64,000 nt of DNA. Source: Pelobates cultripes (lineage: Eukaryota > Chordata > Amphibia > Anura > Pelobatidae). The DNA is taken from the NCBI GenBank assembly GCA_933207985.1, contig OW240920.1:131324167-131388166 (forward strand). The letters run 5' to 3'. Shown piece after piece: positions 41,743-53,075 of the stretch. The stretch's first letter is position 1, and each line of letters opens with the position of its first letter. A model generated the notes under the pieces. It was not told the origin of the DNA. It saw only the letters and a list, made by a program, of their open reading frames with translations, and ran no database searches. The position numbers and the translations under genes were made by a program.

Positions 41743-44700
41743 CCATTTATATAGCGCTAACAGATTCCATAGCGCTTTACAATATTATGAGAGGGGGGAT
41801 GTAACTATAAATAGGACAATTACAAGAAATCTTACAGGAACAATAGGTTGAAGAGGACCCTGCTCAAACGAGCTTACAGTCTATATAGGAGGTGGGGTAT
41901 AAAAAATATTAGGACAGGAAATATCAATCAAATAGGGTGGGAGTGGAGCAGAGCTGGAGGAGAGAGTAAAGCACTGCCCTATAGTGTGCAAGAGACAGGT
42001 ATGTAAGGTAGAGGTTACTCTGGGAGGCCATAAGCTTTCCTACAGAGATGGGTTTTGAGTCCCTTCTTAAACAATTGAAGACTAGGGGAGAGTCTGGCAG
42101 AGTAGGCAGGCTATCCCATAGTAAAGGAGCCGCTCGCGAGAAGTCCTGCACGCGCGAGTTGGCCGTACGGATGCGAGCAGCAGTCAGGAGGTGGTCATGG
42201 GCAGAGCGGAGGAAATGAGGAGGGGCATACCTATGGATCTGTGAAGAGATATAAGAGGGGCTAGAATTCTTCAGTGCTTTAAATGTATGGGTTAGCACTT
42301 TGAATTGACTCCTATAGGATACAGGGAGCCAATGTAAGGACTGGCAGAGGGGAGAGGTGTGAGAGGACCGACTAGAGAGGAAAATCAGTCTGGCGGTGGC
42401 ATTCATTACAGACTGTAGCAGGGCAATACAAATTTTGGTGAGCCCAATCAGGAGAGGGTTACAGTAATCTATGCGGGAAATTACTAGAGCATGGACAAGC
42501 TCGTTAGTAGCATCTTGTGTAAGAAAAGGGGCAGATGCGGGTTATGTTTTTAAGTTGGAACCTACAGGATTTGGCAACAAACTGGATGTGAGGCTCAAAG
42601 GTGAGGCCAGAGCCAAGTATGACGCCAAGACAGTGCGGTTGCAAGGATGGACTTATGTGGATATCACTGACTTGAAGGGAGAGTGAGAGAGGAGGATTAG
42701 TAGGAAAAGAAAAGACAAGGAGTTCAGTTTTAGAGAGATTGAGTTTCAGAAAGCGTGAGGACATCCAGTCAGAGATGGAAGAAAGGCAAGCAGTGACGCT
42801 TTGCAGGACGGCAGGGTAGAGGTCCAGGGAGGAGAGGTATATCTGAGTGTCATCAGCGTACAGGTGGTAGTGGAATGCAAAAGAGGCAATAGGTTTGCCA
42901 AGGGAGGCAGTATAAAGAGAAAATAGAAGGGGACCAAGGACAGGGCCTTGGGGAACTCCAACTGAGACAGGACGAGGGGAGGAGGCATCCTTGGAAAAGG
43001 AGACACTGAATGAGCGTTGGGAGAGATAAGAGGAAAACCATAAGAGAACAGAGTCACAGAGACCGAGCGATTGAAGAGTTTGAAGGAGGAGAGCATGATC
43101 AACAGTGTCAAAGGCAGCAGAGAGGTCAAGGAGAATTAATATGGAGTAGTACTAGTGACCTTTGGATTTAGCTGTGATTAGGTCATTAGTAACTGATAAG
43201 AGCAGTCTCAGTAGAGTGGAGAGGGCGGAAGTCAGACTGAAGAGGATCTAAGAGAGAGTTGGAATTGAGGAAGCAAGACACACGGGTAAAGACAAGTCTT
43301 TGTAAAAGCTTTGATGGGAAAGGGAGCAGGGATATAGGATGATAGTTAGAGGGGGAGGATGGGTCAAAAGATGGCTTTTTCAGGATAGGTACTACAGTGG
43401 CATGTTTAAGGTCAGCAGGAATAGTGCCAGAAGAGAGAGAGCAGTTGAATATGTGTGTTAGGGTAGGCACAAGACAAGGAGAGAGAGATCTGATTAGGTG
43501 AGATGGGACAGGATCGAGCCGGCAAGTGGTGGGGCGAGAGGAATTGAGAAGCGCAGCCACCTCTTGTTCAGTAGCCGGGGATAAAGTCTGAAGGGTAGGA
43601 AAGGCATGATTTATATGTGGTTGAGAAAGAGAACGGCAAGGAGGGGAGAATTGTTTCTTTAGTTGTTAATCTTGTCGGTAAAGGAGCATGCAAAGCTATC
43701 AGCTGTAAGGTTAGTTTTGGGGGTGGCCACAGCAGGGCAGAGAAGAGAATTAAAGGTGACAAAGAGACGTTTGGGATTGCGGGAGCATGAACTAATGAGA
43801 GAGGAAAAGTATGACTGTTTGGTGAGGGCAAGGGCTGTGCTGTATGAACGCAATATGAATCTATAATGGAGAAAGTTCCTCCAGGAGCATTCAGCACAAC
43901 AGGAGCAACTCTACAGATAGCGTGTTGATTTAGTATGCCAAGGTTGGGGTTGTGTCCTCCTCGAAGGTGCATGTTTGGAGTGGGGCTGCAGTGTTCAAGG
44001 CTGAGGTGAGGCTAGTGTTATATGTGGAGATGGCCAGTGAGGGACAGAAGAGGGAAGGGATGGATAGCAGTTGTGAATCAATGTCAGCTGACAGCTGCTG
44101 GAGGTCAATAGAGTTAAGGTTCCTCCTGAGCTGAGGGGGGTTAGGCTGAGATTGTTGGGTGAGGGGGTAATTGAAAGCAAGAGGTGGTGAACAGAGAGAG
44201 GAAAAGGAGTGTTGCAGATATTAGATACTGTACATGAATAAGAGAAAATAAGGTCGAGCGTATTGCCAGCTACATGGGTGGGAGAATTAACCCACTGCAA
44301 TAGTCCAAGGGAGGAAGTAATTGAAAGTAGTTTATAGGCTGCTGGGGTCAAAGGTAGGTTAATGGGAATATTGAAGTCTCTAAGAATTAGGGATGGAATG
44401 TTAGAAGAGAGGAAGTAGGGTAGTCAGGCAGCAAAGTGGTCAAGGAAGAGGAGAGGGGAACCGCAATGTTAGCAGAGAAAGGTTTGAAAAGGCAAAATGA
44501 ATGAATTTCAAATGATGGGAAAGAAAGGGAAGGAGAGGGTGGGTAGGGTTTTAAAGGAGCAGTGGGGTGAGAGGAGAAAACCTACACTGCCACCTTTACT
44601 CTCTGCTTGTCTTGGATTGTGGGTAAAGTGAAGACCACCAAAGGACAGTGAGGCAGGGGTAACAGTATCAGAGGGAAAGAGACATGTTTCCATTAGTGCA

Positions 44701-45200
44701 AGTAGGTTTAGGGAGTGTGAGATAATTAGGTCATGGATGGAAGTAGATTTAAAGGTGCTGCACAAAGAGCGTGCATTCCAGAGGGCAGCTTTAAAGGAGG
44801 AATTATAGTGAGAATTACATGGAATGGATATTAGGTTGTTGTGGTTTCTGGTGTTTGTACCAGTTGGCTGAGTAGTAGAGGGACCAGGGTTTGGAGAGAC
44901 ATCACCAGCTACTAGGAGATGTAGGATTGAAAGGAAGAGAAGGTGGGAGTATGATTTAAATGTTGGGGACGAGAGCTCGTATTTAGGGGATTTAGGAGGG
45001 GTGTGTGGAGAAAGGCTGGATAAATATGAATAAAGTGTGTGTGATGAATACAGAGATGAGGGGAGCAGAGAGGGAGCAATGAAGATGGTGTCAGCAGGAA
45101 CAGGTAAGTAAAATGACAGAGAGATTTTAATAATGAGGGAAGTAAGAAAGAAAGTGATAAATAGAAGTGAGAACATTAGTCTGAGAATATGTGCTGTGGT
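41743..45200 (-). pseudogene. L2-clade LINE, near full length, frame-broken ORF2
   Basis: In minus-strand order: a hydrophobic leader with a 2A-like motif (44919-44880), an APE-type endonuclease with AALWNARSL (about 44790) and SPTHVAGNTLDLIFS (about 44280), then RT with [13 protein letters not shown] (near 43410), [10 protein letters not shown], a Gly/His-Ser-Thr-Glu block, and YADDTQIY (about 42870-42845), then the C-terminal RSSHTSPLCQSLHWLPV segment (near 42360) ending near 41925. This architecture and wording are those of the L2 clade, which makes a target-primed nick and copies its RNA. Many frame changes separate the blocks, so the copy is dead. The 3' end with the TATAGCGC palindrome and TTA tail is intact. 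Confidence 0.88.
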
Positions 45201-46168
45201 TAGGAGGGTTAGGGGTTAAAGAGGTATTGTGTGAGATTAGCTATTTTAGGTGTGAAGGGCTTGGTGGACATGATTGCTTTGACATGAAAACTAGTTAATT
45301 TGAGCATCTATAAAGTTAGTGATTACCATGGTGAGGGTGGGGTGTGGGGTAGGGTTGGTGGGTGGGAAGTGATCATCCAGAAATGCTACCTCTGCTTATG
45401 GCAAGTCCTGGGTGTAGCTGTTTCAATATTGTAAGGGGCCCAGGCTATAAAGAAGAGAATCTGGGTTTAGATAAGGCAGATTGTGGGTGGAGAATCATTT
45501 GGGGTGTTAAAAACTAAATCAAGGAAAAAGCAGATGAAAGGGATTTTAAATTTAAGGATATGAGGGAATGGCAGAGATAAGATAGGTTTGGACTGCAATA
45601 ACTAGCACTAGCAAAACAAACATTTAACTAAACAAGAGTTAAGGATGGAGGGTGCAGTAGTCATAAATTAAGCAGTAATACTGTGGGGGGTGGAGAAAGA
45701 AAGAAATACAATTTAAAACAAAAATAGGAAAAAAAAAGAAGTCCAGGTATTCATCGAGATGATCATCCAGAAATGCTACCTCTGCTTATGGCAAGTCCTG
45801 CAGGGTTGTGTGCTGGGAGTCCTGGGTGTAGCTATTTCAATATTGTAAGGGACCCAGGATGATGCTGGGCTCGTTAGGGAAGGTATATTTAACACCACAT
45901 CCACAAGCAGAATGTACCAATGTTTCCTTACAATGTTTTGTTATATACATTTTTGTTCTCAAAATCAAAAATGATAGGTGATAAAACATCAATCTCATTT
46001 TTGTTCTTTGATGTTAGAAGGTCTTTGTTCTGTTTTGTACTTTTTAATGTTTTGGTTGGAGTCCATGGCTAGGGTTACAGGCGTTGTCAAACTAATTTTT
46101 ATTTAAAAATTGTGAGGATTGTTAATTTCTTTCTAAAAGTGAGCAGTTTCTCCTAATAAAGGTTGACT
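45201..46168. other. Probable L2 5' UTR with direct repeat, then unassigned sequence
   Basis: GATCATCCAGAAATGCTACC and the following bases to CAATATTGTAAGGG occur at 45371-45440 and again at 45760-45860. Duplicated promoter units are common in LINE 5' regions. No gene is seen. Confidence 0.45.
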
Positions 46169-47339
46169 CTTGGGAACAGGGCCGGACTGGGAATTAAAAG
46201 CAGCCCTGGAAAAAAAATATTTACCAGCCCCATAATGCGTCGCGCCAGCATAGTGTGCAGATACAGAGTTAGAACAGATAACTTAAAAGTAAAAAGTACT
46301 TCAACGTAAAAAGCGCACTCATAGGCTTCAAAATAAACAAAAGTGCAGATTTATTTTAAGCAGACGTGCCTTTGCATGTAATCAATGTTTCAGTCCAACT
46401 ACCTTGACATATTAAGGAGAGCTTGTTAATGGGACTGAAATGGTGAATGTATATAGGGCACAACTGTAAAAAATGTTTATTTTGAAGTCCTGTGGGTGTG
46501 CTCTTCACTTTAAATATGTTATTGTGCTGGAGTATGCACCTAGCAACAAGACTGGACCAATATCTGCTCATTACATATGGTACATATTAATGAAATTTCT
46601 CTGTGTATTATGCATTTATAAATGTACATTAATATGTGTAAATATAATAGGTATATATATATATATATATATATACCTAACTAATACACACATTAGTCAT
46701 ATTAGTCACATTGTCATATACTAGTGCCGGATCCAGAGCCTGAGCCTGAGAGGGGCACTTGTAGATTATTTAAAGAAATATTCCATGCACAATAACCACT
46801 ACTCCTCTGTGTAGTGGTTATGGTGCCAGGAGCGTTTAAGAACAGTTTGACAACTTACCTGGAGTCTGCTGGGATATGGGGCTGTAGTAGGGTATAGGAG
46901 CAGTGGTGCAATGTGTGTGAAAGGTTCAGTGTGTGGGTGGGCAGTGTGTAAATGTGTATGGTGTGTGTGGGGGCAGTGTGTGAATGTATATGGTGTGTGT
47001 GTGTGGGGGGCAGTGTGTGTATGGGGCTAGAGTTCACTCCTACTACTGGGACCACCAGGAAGTGGTGAGAGTGAACTCTAGCCCGTAGCTCCAGGGCTAG
47101 AGTTCACCCTCGTGAGAGCCGAAGCGTTGCCCCAGGTCCTCTCGTCCTCCCCTGCCGACTGGCTGCACGGTGCCTGTGGAACATGGAGGGAGATCGGCCG
47201 GCAGGGGAAAGCCTTGGGGGGGGGGCCCGTTGCCCCCCCACCATCCACCAGTGATATATACTGCCCCTATGTGTGTCTCTTTATCTCCAGCCCCTCTGTG
47301 TGCCTTTTTGTATCCCCCAGTCATTCTGTATGTTTCTTT

Positions 47340-47745
47340 CTCCCCCTCACTCTCCCCATCTCTCTCCCTCCCCCCTTTCCCTGTGTCTCTCCCCATCTCT
47401 CTCCCTCCCCCCTTTCCCTGTATCTCTACCGATCTCTCTCCCTCCCCCCTTTCCCTGTGTCTCCCCTCCCATCTCTCTCCCTCCCCCCTTTCCCTGAGTC
47501 TCTCCCATCTCTCTCCTCCCCTTTCCTGTGTCTCTCCCCTCCTCCTCCCTTCCCTTTCTCTCTCCCATCTCTCTCCCTCCCCCCCTTTCCTGTGTCTCTC
47601 CCCATCTCCTATCCCCCCTTTCCTGTGTCTCTCCCCTCCTCTCCATCTCTCTCCCTCCCCCCCTTTCCCTGTGTCTCTTCCCATCTCTCCCTCCCCCTTT
47701 CCCTGTGTCTCTCCCCTCCTCCCTCTATTCCCCTCTCCCCCCCCC
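47340..47745. repeat. CT-rich minisatellite inside hAT 3
   Basis: Imperfect units of about 45 bp with CTCTCCCTCCCCCCTTTCC. Open frames on both strands are artefacts. Confidence 0.92.
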
Positions 47746-47779
47746 TTTACCTGGAGAAGTCAGGGGGCCGGCCGGGTTT

Positions 47780-48015
47780 CTGGCTGGAGCCGCCGGGCTG
47801 GGTGGCAGCTTCCCCGGTCCGGCGGCCCTGCTCCTGTCACTGCTGTGGCTGATGGAGGAGGAGCATGTCTCTGTACCATGCTCCCTCGCGGTTCCTGTGC
47901 CGGGAACCGCGAGAGAGCATGGTACTGAGACATGCTCCTCCTCCATCAGCCACAGAAGTGAGAGGAGTGCCGCCGGACCGGGGAAGCTGCCACCCAGCCC
48001 GGCGGCTCCAGCCAG
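47780..48015. repeat. Fold-back palindrome inside hAT 3, arms about 115 bp
   Basis: 47780-47895 and 47903-48015 are inverted copies with a few differences, centred on GCGGTTCC/GGAACCGC. Confidence 0.88.
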
Positions 48016-48215
48016 GAACGCGGCCGGCCCACCGGGAAATTTCCCGATATCCCGGTTGGCCAGTCCAGCCCTGCTTGGGAATACAACTAAGCAAGGAGCC
48101 ATAGACTAAATAAAGCCTCTTCCGGGAAAAAAATGGGAGGGTTTACAAAGACTGCAGTTCACAAAAATTGCAGCCTTTGCCATAAGCTCTTTTAAGATAT
48201 ACTCCCAATGAATAC

Positions 48216-49000
48216 ATGCATGAAAATTCATGGAACCGCAACCGGAGCTCGCTTACGCTACCAGAAGCTGCTCGTCTGGCGGATGAGTATACAGACATCC
48301 GTAAAACGGACCAACCCTTGGCAAAGTCCGCCCCATGCACGAAGTTAGTCTCCGGGATCTCCAACCAACCCCAACCTCCGGATAGAGGACCCCCCAGGCA
48401 TCAACCAGCTCCACCAAAGACAGAACCTCGGTACTTCCGATGCCAACAACTAGGACACGTCAGGAGCAACTGTCCCCTAGAACCACCTAGACCACCGTGG
48501 GGGCGTACCAACCCGGTACCACCCAGGGCCACAGCTCACTGCCTAGAAGAGTCTACACCCAAGGAATCCTGAAGGGTGTTACACGATGCCGACCTTGTAC
48601 AGGTTGCCTGAGTAGACAACAGACAGAAACATCGACAACTGGTTGTGGTAAACGGACAGACCGTTAGAGGGCTGAGAGAAATCGTAGCTGCCCTGTCCTT
48701 GGTGCAACGCCACTGAGTTCGAGACAACAAGCATACGGGTCCAACAGTGGCTGTTAGGGTAGCTTTGGGAGTAACACATCGCCTACCCACTGTCCGCGTT
48801 CATATTGATTGAGGAGATGGTTCCGGTACCGTGAACATAGGGATTATGACGGATTTAACAGCGGAAGTCTTGCTTGGGAATGATTTAGAACCCCTTACTT
48901 CAGCCTACATCACTAAGGAACAAGCTAAAGCTCAACCTGTTACTACACATCTTCAAGCCGGGGCTTTGGAGGCTGACTCACGTCTTGAGGAGACCCAGGT
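48216..49000 (+). pseudogene. Gypsy element: Gag end with zinc knuckle, then protease remnant
   Basis: The frame from 48216 reads LPEAARLADEYTDI (the last helix of a SCAN-like Gag), a Pro-rich linker, then RYFRCQQLGHVRSNCP (about 48431-48480). The knuckle C-x2-C-x4-H-x4-C has lost its first cysteine (Tyr in its place). Further on, GIMTDLTAEVLLGNDL (near 48840-48885) matches the end of the retropepsin domain. Stops at 48570 and elsewhere break it. It is the same family as the minus-strand copy at 15357-16325. Confidence 0.75.
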
Positions 49001-49707
49001 AAGAGATGACCCCCAACTTTGACATTAAATTTGGCCCAGTTTGCTAGGGACACCCTAGAGGAGTTTGGGAGGGAGGCCCGGGAAGGCCCCACCCTCCAGA
49101 AATATAGGGCCTGGGCAGACACTGAGAAATGGGGCTTAAAGATGGAAAGGTTTATTTGGGAACAGTACCGGTTAAATAGGATAACCGAGATGCATACTTG
49201 AGGGGCAGCCCCATCCCAGAAGCAGTAGTAGGTAATACCAAGGAAATATCGGTTGGAACACGATGTACCTTTAGGAGGACATCTGGGCATATGCCGGACA
49301 TCTCATAAAGTGACCAAGAACTATTTTTGGCCAGGAATCTCTAGGGATGTTCGATAGTACTGCCAAACCTGTTACACTTGCCAGAGAATAGGTAAGAACA
49401 GAGACCACCCCAAAGCTCGGCTGCAGTCCAATGCTGATCATTGAGGAGCCTTGCAGTCGACCTAATCGGACCCCTAGTTAGACCCTCTGGTAAGAGATAC
49501 ATACTTACCGTATGCTATCACAAAGCAATTGCGCTCATTAATATACAAGCAGAGACAGTAGCCCTGGTCCGAATATTTTCTCGGGGAGAGTTTTCCCAAG
49601 GAGATCCTATCAGACTAGGGTACTCAATTCATAGCAGACATTACCCATCAGCTGTAGAAGGTATGTGGAATAAAACCCATACTAAGCTCCCTCTAGCATC
49701 CCCATAG
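49001..49707 (+). pseudogene. Gypsy integrase (HHCC and partial core), directly after protease
   Basis: After a linker with REGPTLQKYRAWAD, the zinc-binding domain shows HDVPLGGHLG and CQTCYTCQRIGK (about 49258-49395) with a stop at about 49357, then the core with AVDLIGPLVRPSGKRY (about 49447-49500) bearing the first catalytic Asp. The second Asp region is damaged and the Glu is missing. No RT or RNase H lies between protease and integrase, an order seen in Gmr1-like Gypsy elements, though deletion is an alternative. It is ended by a T2-type MITE remnant. Confidence 0.75.
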
Positions 49708-49844
49708 GCTGGATTAACCCATAGGTTAACATAGCAGTTTCTCTGAAACTGCTATTTTTACAGCAAAAAGGGTTAGACCTAGCTGGACCAGGCACCCAGA
49801 CCACTTCATTATGCTGAAGTGGTCTGGGTGCCTATAGTGGTCCT
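49708..49844. mobile_element. T2-type MITE, family B, 3' fragment
   Basis: Matches the last 140 bp of 13726-14182 (GATTAACCC, AGCAGTTTCTCTGAAA, GACCACTTCATTATGC) and ends AGTGGTCCT before TTAA (49845-49848). The 5' part is missing. Confidence 0.8.
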
Positions 49845-49938
49845 TTAATCCAAACAAAGATTAAGATGACCAGGTTATGACACTACACTGATGAAGATGT
49901 TTTCACATGAGAACAGTCTATAATTTACTGAACATGAC

Positions 49939-50952
49939 TGTAGCGGAGTAGAGGTATAATCCACGATATCTCCGCTGGCAGTGGTAGTCAGCATGAAAAA
50001 TACAAGTAGCGTGATAAGTACAATCCTCTTTTCCCAAGAACTGAACGACACAGTTTCTGAGTAAACTGAGCTTTTATTGCACCACAGCTGGTTTTATTCA
50101 AATCCCCATGCAAGGGGTTTCCTTAATGACATTCCAGGGGTTTTCCCCTGGTGGATTCTGTGGAAAACTTAGTGTACAATAATATTTCCCATCATGCTTT
50201 TCTGTACTGGAGAGATAATTGCGTAAGAGTACACCTTTAATTACATTATCGCTCTGTACAGAAAATTTATACAATATAACACAAAAATACATAACTTGAG
50301 AAACATGCATCTGAACTTCCCGAAAGCGCACAATCTGACCAAATACCACCCAGATCCGTTCGTTGGAATAGAAAAGCCATTCGAATGAAGTTATGGACCG
50401 GTCAGCCATGAGGCGCGAGCCCCAAAATAGTTCCAGGTAATTGTAGGCTTTTACCGGTCTTCTTTTGGGAGTTCCTGTGAATGAACAGTCGAACATATAC
50501 ATGAATGTACGGGTTAGTTGGGTATGGGAAGTTCATGGGGTTTATTCCACCGAACGCCGCTCTATTTTGACAAATGGATATATCCATACGAACGGCATGG
50601 AAGTCCAGCGGTGTTCGCAAGGTCAAGTAGCCAATTCTAGTTCCATGCACTCAACGACCAAACACTGCTGGGCGTTCGTGAGCAAAGATGGCCGCCGCCA
50701 CGTGTTCGGTTATACGAACGGCGACCACCCATTAAATCATTAGAGTTCTGCGGTTTCCCCAATGCTCCCACTTGTTAATTAAAGACATGTGACTCTCTTG
50801 TGTGGTCTCCCATTTGGCAGTTTATTTGTTTTACGAACAATATATCCCAATTCTTTTCATGAAACTGGCTTACAAATGCCCATAGTCTTTACAGGGGGAA
50901 ATAAATGAATGGACCCAATCTTTTGTACAATGAAGTGGCTAGTTTTGCCACA
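49939..50952 (-). mobile_element. Solo LTR (1014 bp), family L, second copy
   Basis: Plus-strand ends TGTAGCGG and TTTTGCCACA with 5-bp duplication ATGAC (49934-49938 and 50953-50957). AATAAA lies on the minus strand near 50075. Homologous to 35703-36698 in ends and internal blocks. Confidence 0.85.
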
Positions 50953-50957
50953 ATGAC

Positions 50958-52207
50958 CTAACTGAAACTCTAGAGTATAATTATTTGTATTTATTAAGCC
51001 TTTGCGGTCCAATAACTTTTCACTAAGTGCGTCAGCAGGTCTTTTCTAGGAAATCATGTTGTTCCCGAATTGGAGATCGCATGCGCAAAAAGTCCCGCGA
51101 CCTCCTGGTGTCATGCAAAGCAACCTGTGCTTGCGTTTCACTTCCAGGTTCAAACTCCTCCTCCTACAGTTCTAGTGCGAAGCACCTACTTCAGGGGACA
51201 ATGTGAGCCCGCTGCTCAGCAAGACTGTCCCCCTCCTCTATTTTTGGTGAAATGCACACCACGCTCCTGCGTTCAACCTTTTTATACCGCCAATCCTCTG
51301 TGCCAGGTGCCAGAAAAGGCAAAGGTGGAGGGGCAAAATGGGGGACAGACCTGCTGCGCAACCAGCTCACCTTGTCCCGTAGAAGTAAGTTCTTCACATT
51401 TGGACTACAGGATAAGGAGTTTTGGAAACTTCCTTTTCAGAGGCTGGAAACCAATGGGCCAAGGTGGAAAGGTGTCTGATTACCTCCTCCCGACTTCTCT
51501 GTGTCTCAGTTCCCTCCCCCTCAGCCCCTCCATATGTTTCATTCCCTCCACCTCAGCCCCTCCATATGTTTCATTCCCTCCCCCCAACCCCTCCATGTCA
51601 GACCTCAATCCGCTCGGCCACACTTCACACGGAGGCACGAGGTGAGCAGCAAAGCGTTCTTCAGCCTTCTCCTGCAAGCCTTCCCTAGGCATTATCAAAT
51701 CAGAGGCTTCTCACGGAGACCATGTTTAAGGACAAAATTCTTAATGAGCCATAGTGTCTCTCATTGAGATGTATTTCAAAGGCAGGTGCTTTGCTCAAGT
51801 GCCTTCTTTTGCGTTTAGCTCCGTGGAGCTGTTCATCCAGGAAGTAATGCCTCCTTTCCATCTGACCGTCAGTAAGTTGTTTTTAGCGTTCATTTATAAA
51901 AGTGTTGATTTCTATTGAATTAAGAACTTTTTTTTTTTTTAAATGAAACAAGGGGACAAACTCTACACAAATGTATTTAACATGTTCCTTTTAATGCTGT
52001 AATTTCAGAAATTTTAGTCATTTAAACCGTATGCACGGCTGAGGCCAGATTGACTCATTTGGAGCATTATCTGTAAGCTTCTGTTGACAAAATTGTCACT
52101 CTGTGTTTTCAAATTATTTATGTAAAATTTCTCAATTGACTAAAACAAATTCTTATCTACAAAACCATATTAATTGTGTTTAAAATTTGGTTTTTTTTTT
52201 TTACCAG
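50958..52207. other. End of large intron, no recognised gene
   Basis: A 31-bp repeat with CCTCAGCCCCTCCATATGTT occurs near 51510-51600. Open frames at 51070-51770 overlap each other and match nothing known. The intron ends in a poly-T tract and TTACCAG at 52207. Confidence 0.5.
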
Positions 52208-52431
52208 GGGAGACCATTACAAAGGGGAGTCCTGTAATTGCAGGGAGTCCTGTCACTGCGGGGAGTCCTACCACTGCGGGGAGTCCTACCACTACGGGGA
52301 GTCCTGTCATTGTGGGGAATTCTACCACTGCCTGGAATTTTACCACTGCGGAGAGTCCTTTCACTGCTAAAAATGTGGTCATCAAAGTGATTGCCATTGT
52401 GATTATTTTCATCATAGGGATACTGTTATTG
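52208..52431 (+). CDS. Host gene, stalk and transmembrane exon
   Basis: The acceptor is a T14-rich tract with TTACCAG and the donor TTATTG/GTAAGT. The exon enters in phase 1, matching the ectodomain exon, and leaves in phase 0. It encodes eight hexapeptides of the type GSPVTA (52225-52368; an 18-bp coding minisatellite) rich in Ser, Thr and Pro, as in mucin-like O-glycosylated stalks. A 20-residue hydrophobic segment follows, starting NVVIKVIAIVIIFI (52372-52431), which is the membrane span. Topology would be type I, since the next exon begins with basic residues. The last repeats (GNSTTA, WNFTTA, ESPFTA) are more diverged than the first. Confidence 0.8.
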
Positions 52432-52692
52432 GTAAGTAGTTTTATCCCATTGAAGACTGTAAACAGTGTGAATATTCTTCAAGGTTGCTGCAGAATTACT
52501 CCATTCACCTAAGGTGCAAAAAAGAGTGAAGCAAAAAGTAAAATACTTTAATGTTTGCAAATAGCTTCAGGTGCACATATCATCCCAAAGTAGATTCATT
52601 TGTAAAAGCTGTAAAACAGCAGCAGTTAGTAGATTATATAAACTTGTGCAAATTGTTTCATTCATGGTATTCATGCATTAAACTACCCTTAA

Positions 52693-53075
52693 AGGGACAA
52701 TGTAGGCAGTGTAACTGTATCATCCCATTGAAGTGTCTATTTTATCTGGTGTCCCTGGTGTTGTCCTTCCATTCAGTGTTAAACCGTTTTTAGTGGTTTA
52801 ATACTATATGAGAGTCCCCAATATCTTGAGCAGCAATTGGTGGCTGTGATTGGCTGAAAGTGTCAGCTGACCCCTTTCAGTCAATCGCAGTCACAATTGC
52901 TGGTATGAATTGGTATGCTTAAAAGGCAGTGTGTAATCTCTGTCTTGGCCATACTTCCAGAAGGGGCTGGGCTGTGGGTGGCCGGGGAACCCTAATTTAG
53001 TGTTAAATTGCTTGAAAATTAGTCCTTTGTCAATTAAATGAGATGAAATGGTTATTGTGCCTATAGGGTCTCTTT
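52693..53075. mobile_element. T2-type MITE in host intron 2
   Basis: Starts TTAAAGGGACAATGTAGGC (52689 on). The right end reads GCCTATAGGGTCTCTTTTTAAA, whose complement resembles the left end over about 40 bp. About 383 bp, noncoding. Confidence 0.65.

Larger units (their letters stand above)
46177..48073. mobile_element. Non-autonomous hAT element 3 (1897 bp) with CT-rich array and palindrome
   Basis: Termini CAGGGCCGGACTGG and CCAGTCCAGCCCTG with a perfect 8-bp target duplication CTTGGGAA (46169-46176 and 48074-48081). Inside are a TA repeat (about 46651-46675), a probable nested insertion starting CCGGATCCAGAGCC (about 46726), GTGTG-rich sequence, a CCCTTTCCCTGTGTCTCTC array (47340-47745) and a long palindrome. 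No transposase. Confidence 0.93.

Noticed and set aside
46370..46450. Third hammerhead-like site (GGACTGAAACATTGATT on the minus strand)
   Set aside because: The CTGATGA box is absent and the supposed helix II is poorly paired.
47097..48109. Ser/Pro/Leu-rich and Gly/Glu/Arg-rich open frames
   Set aside because: Low-complexity CT-rich array and palindrome of hAT 3; frames on both strands overlap.
51070..51645. 191-codon open frame before the transmembrane exon
   Set aside because: Composition is irregular, overlapping frames are equally open, no splice sites would join it in phase, and part is a 31-bp repeat.
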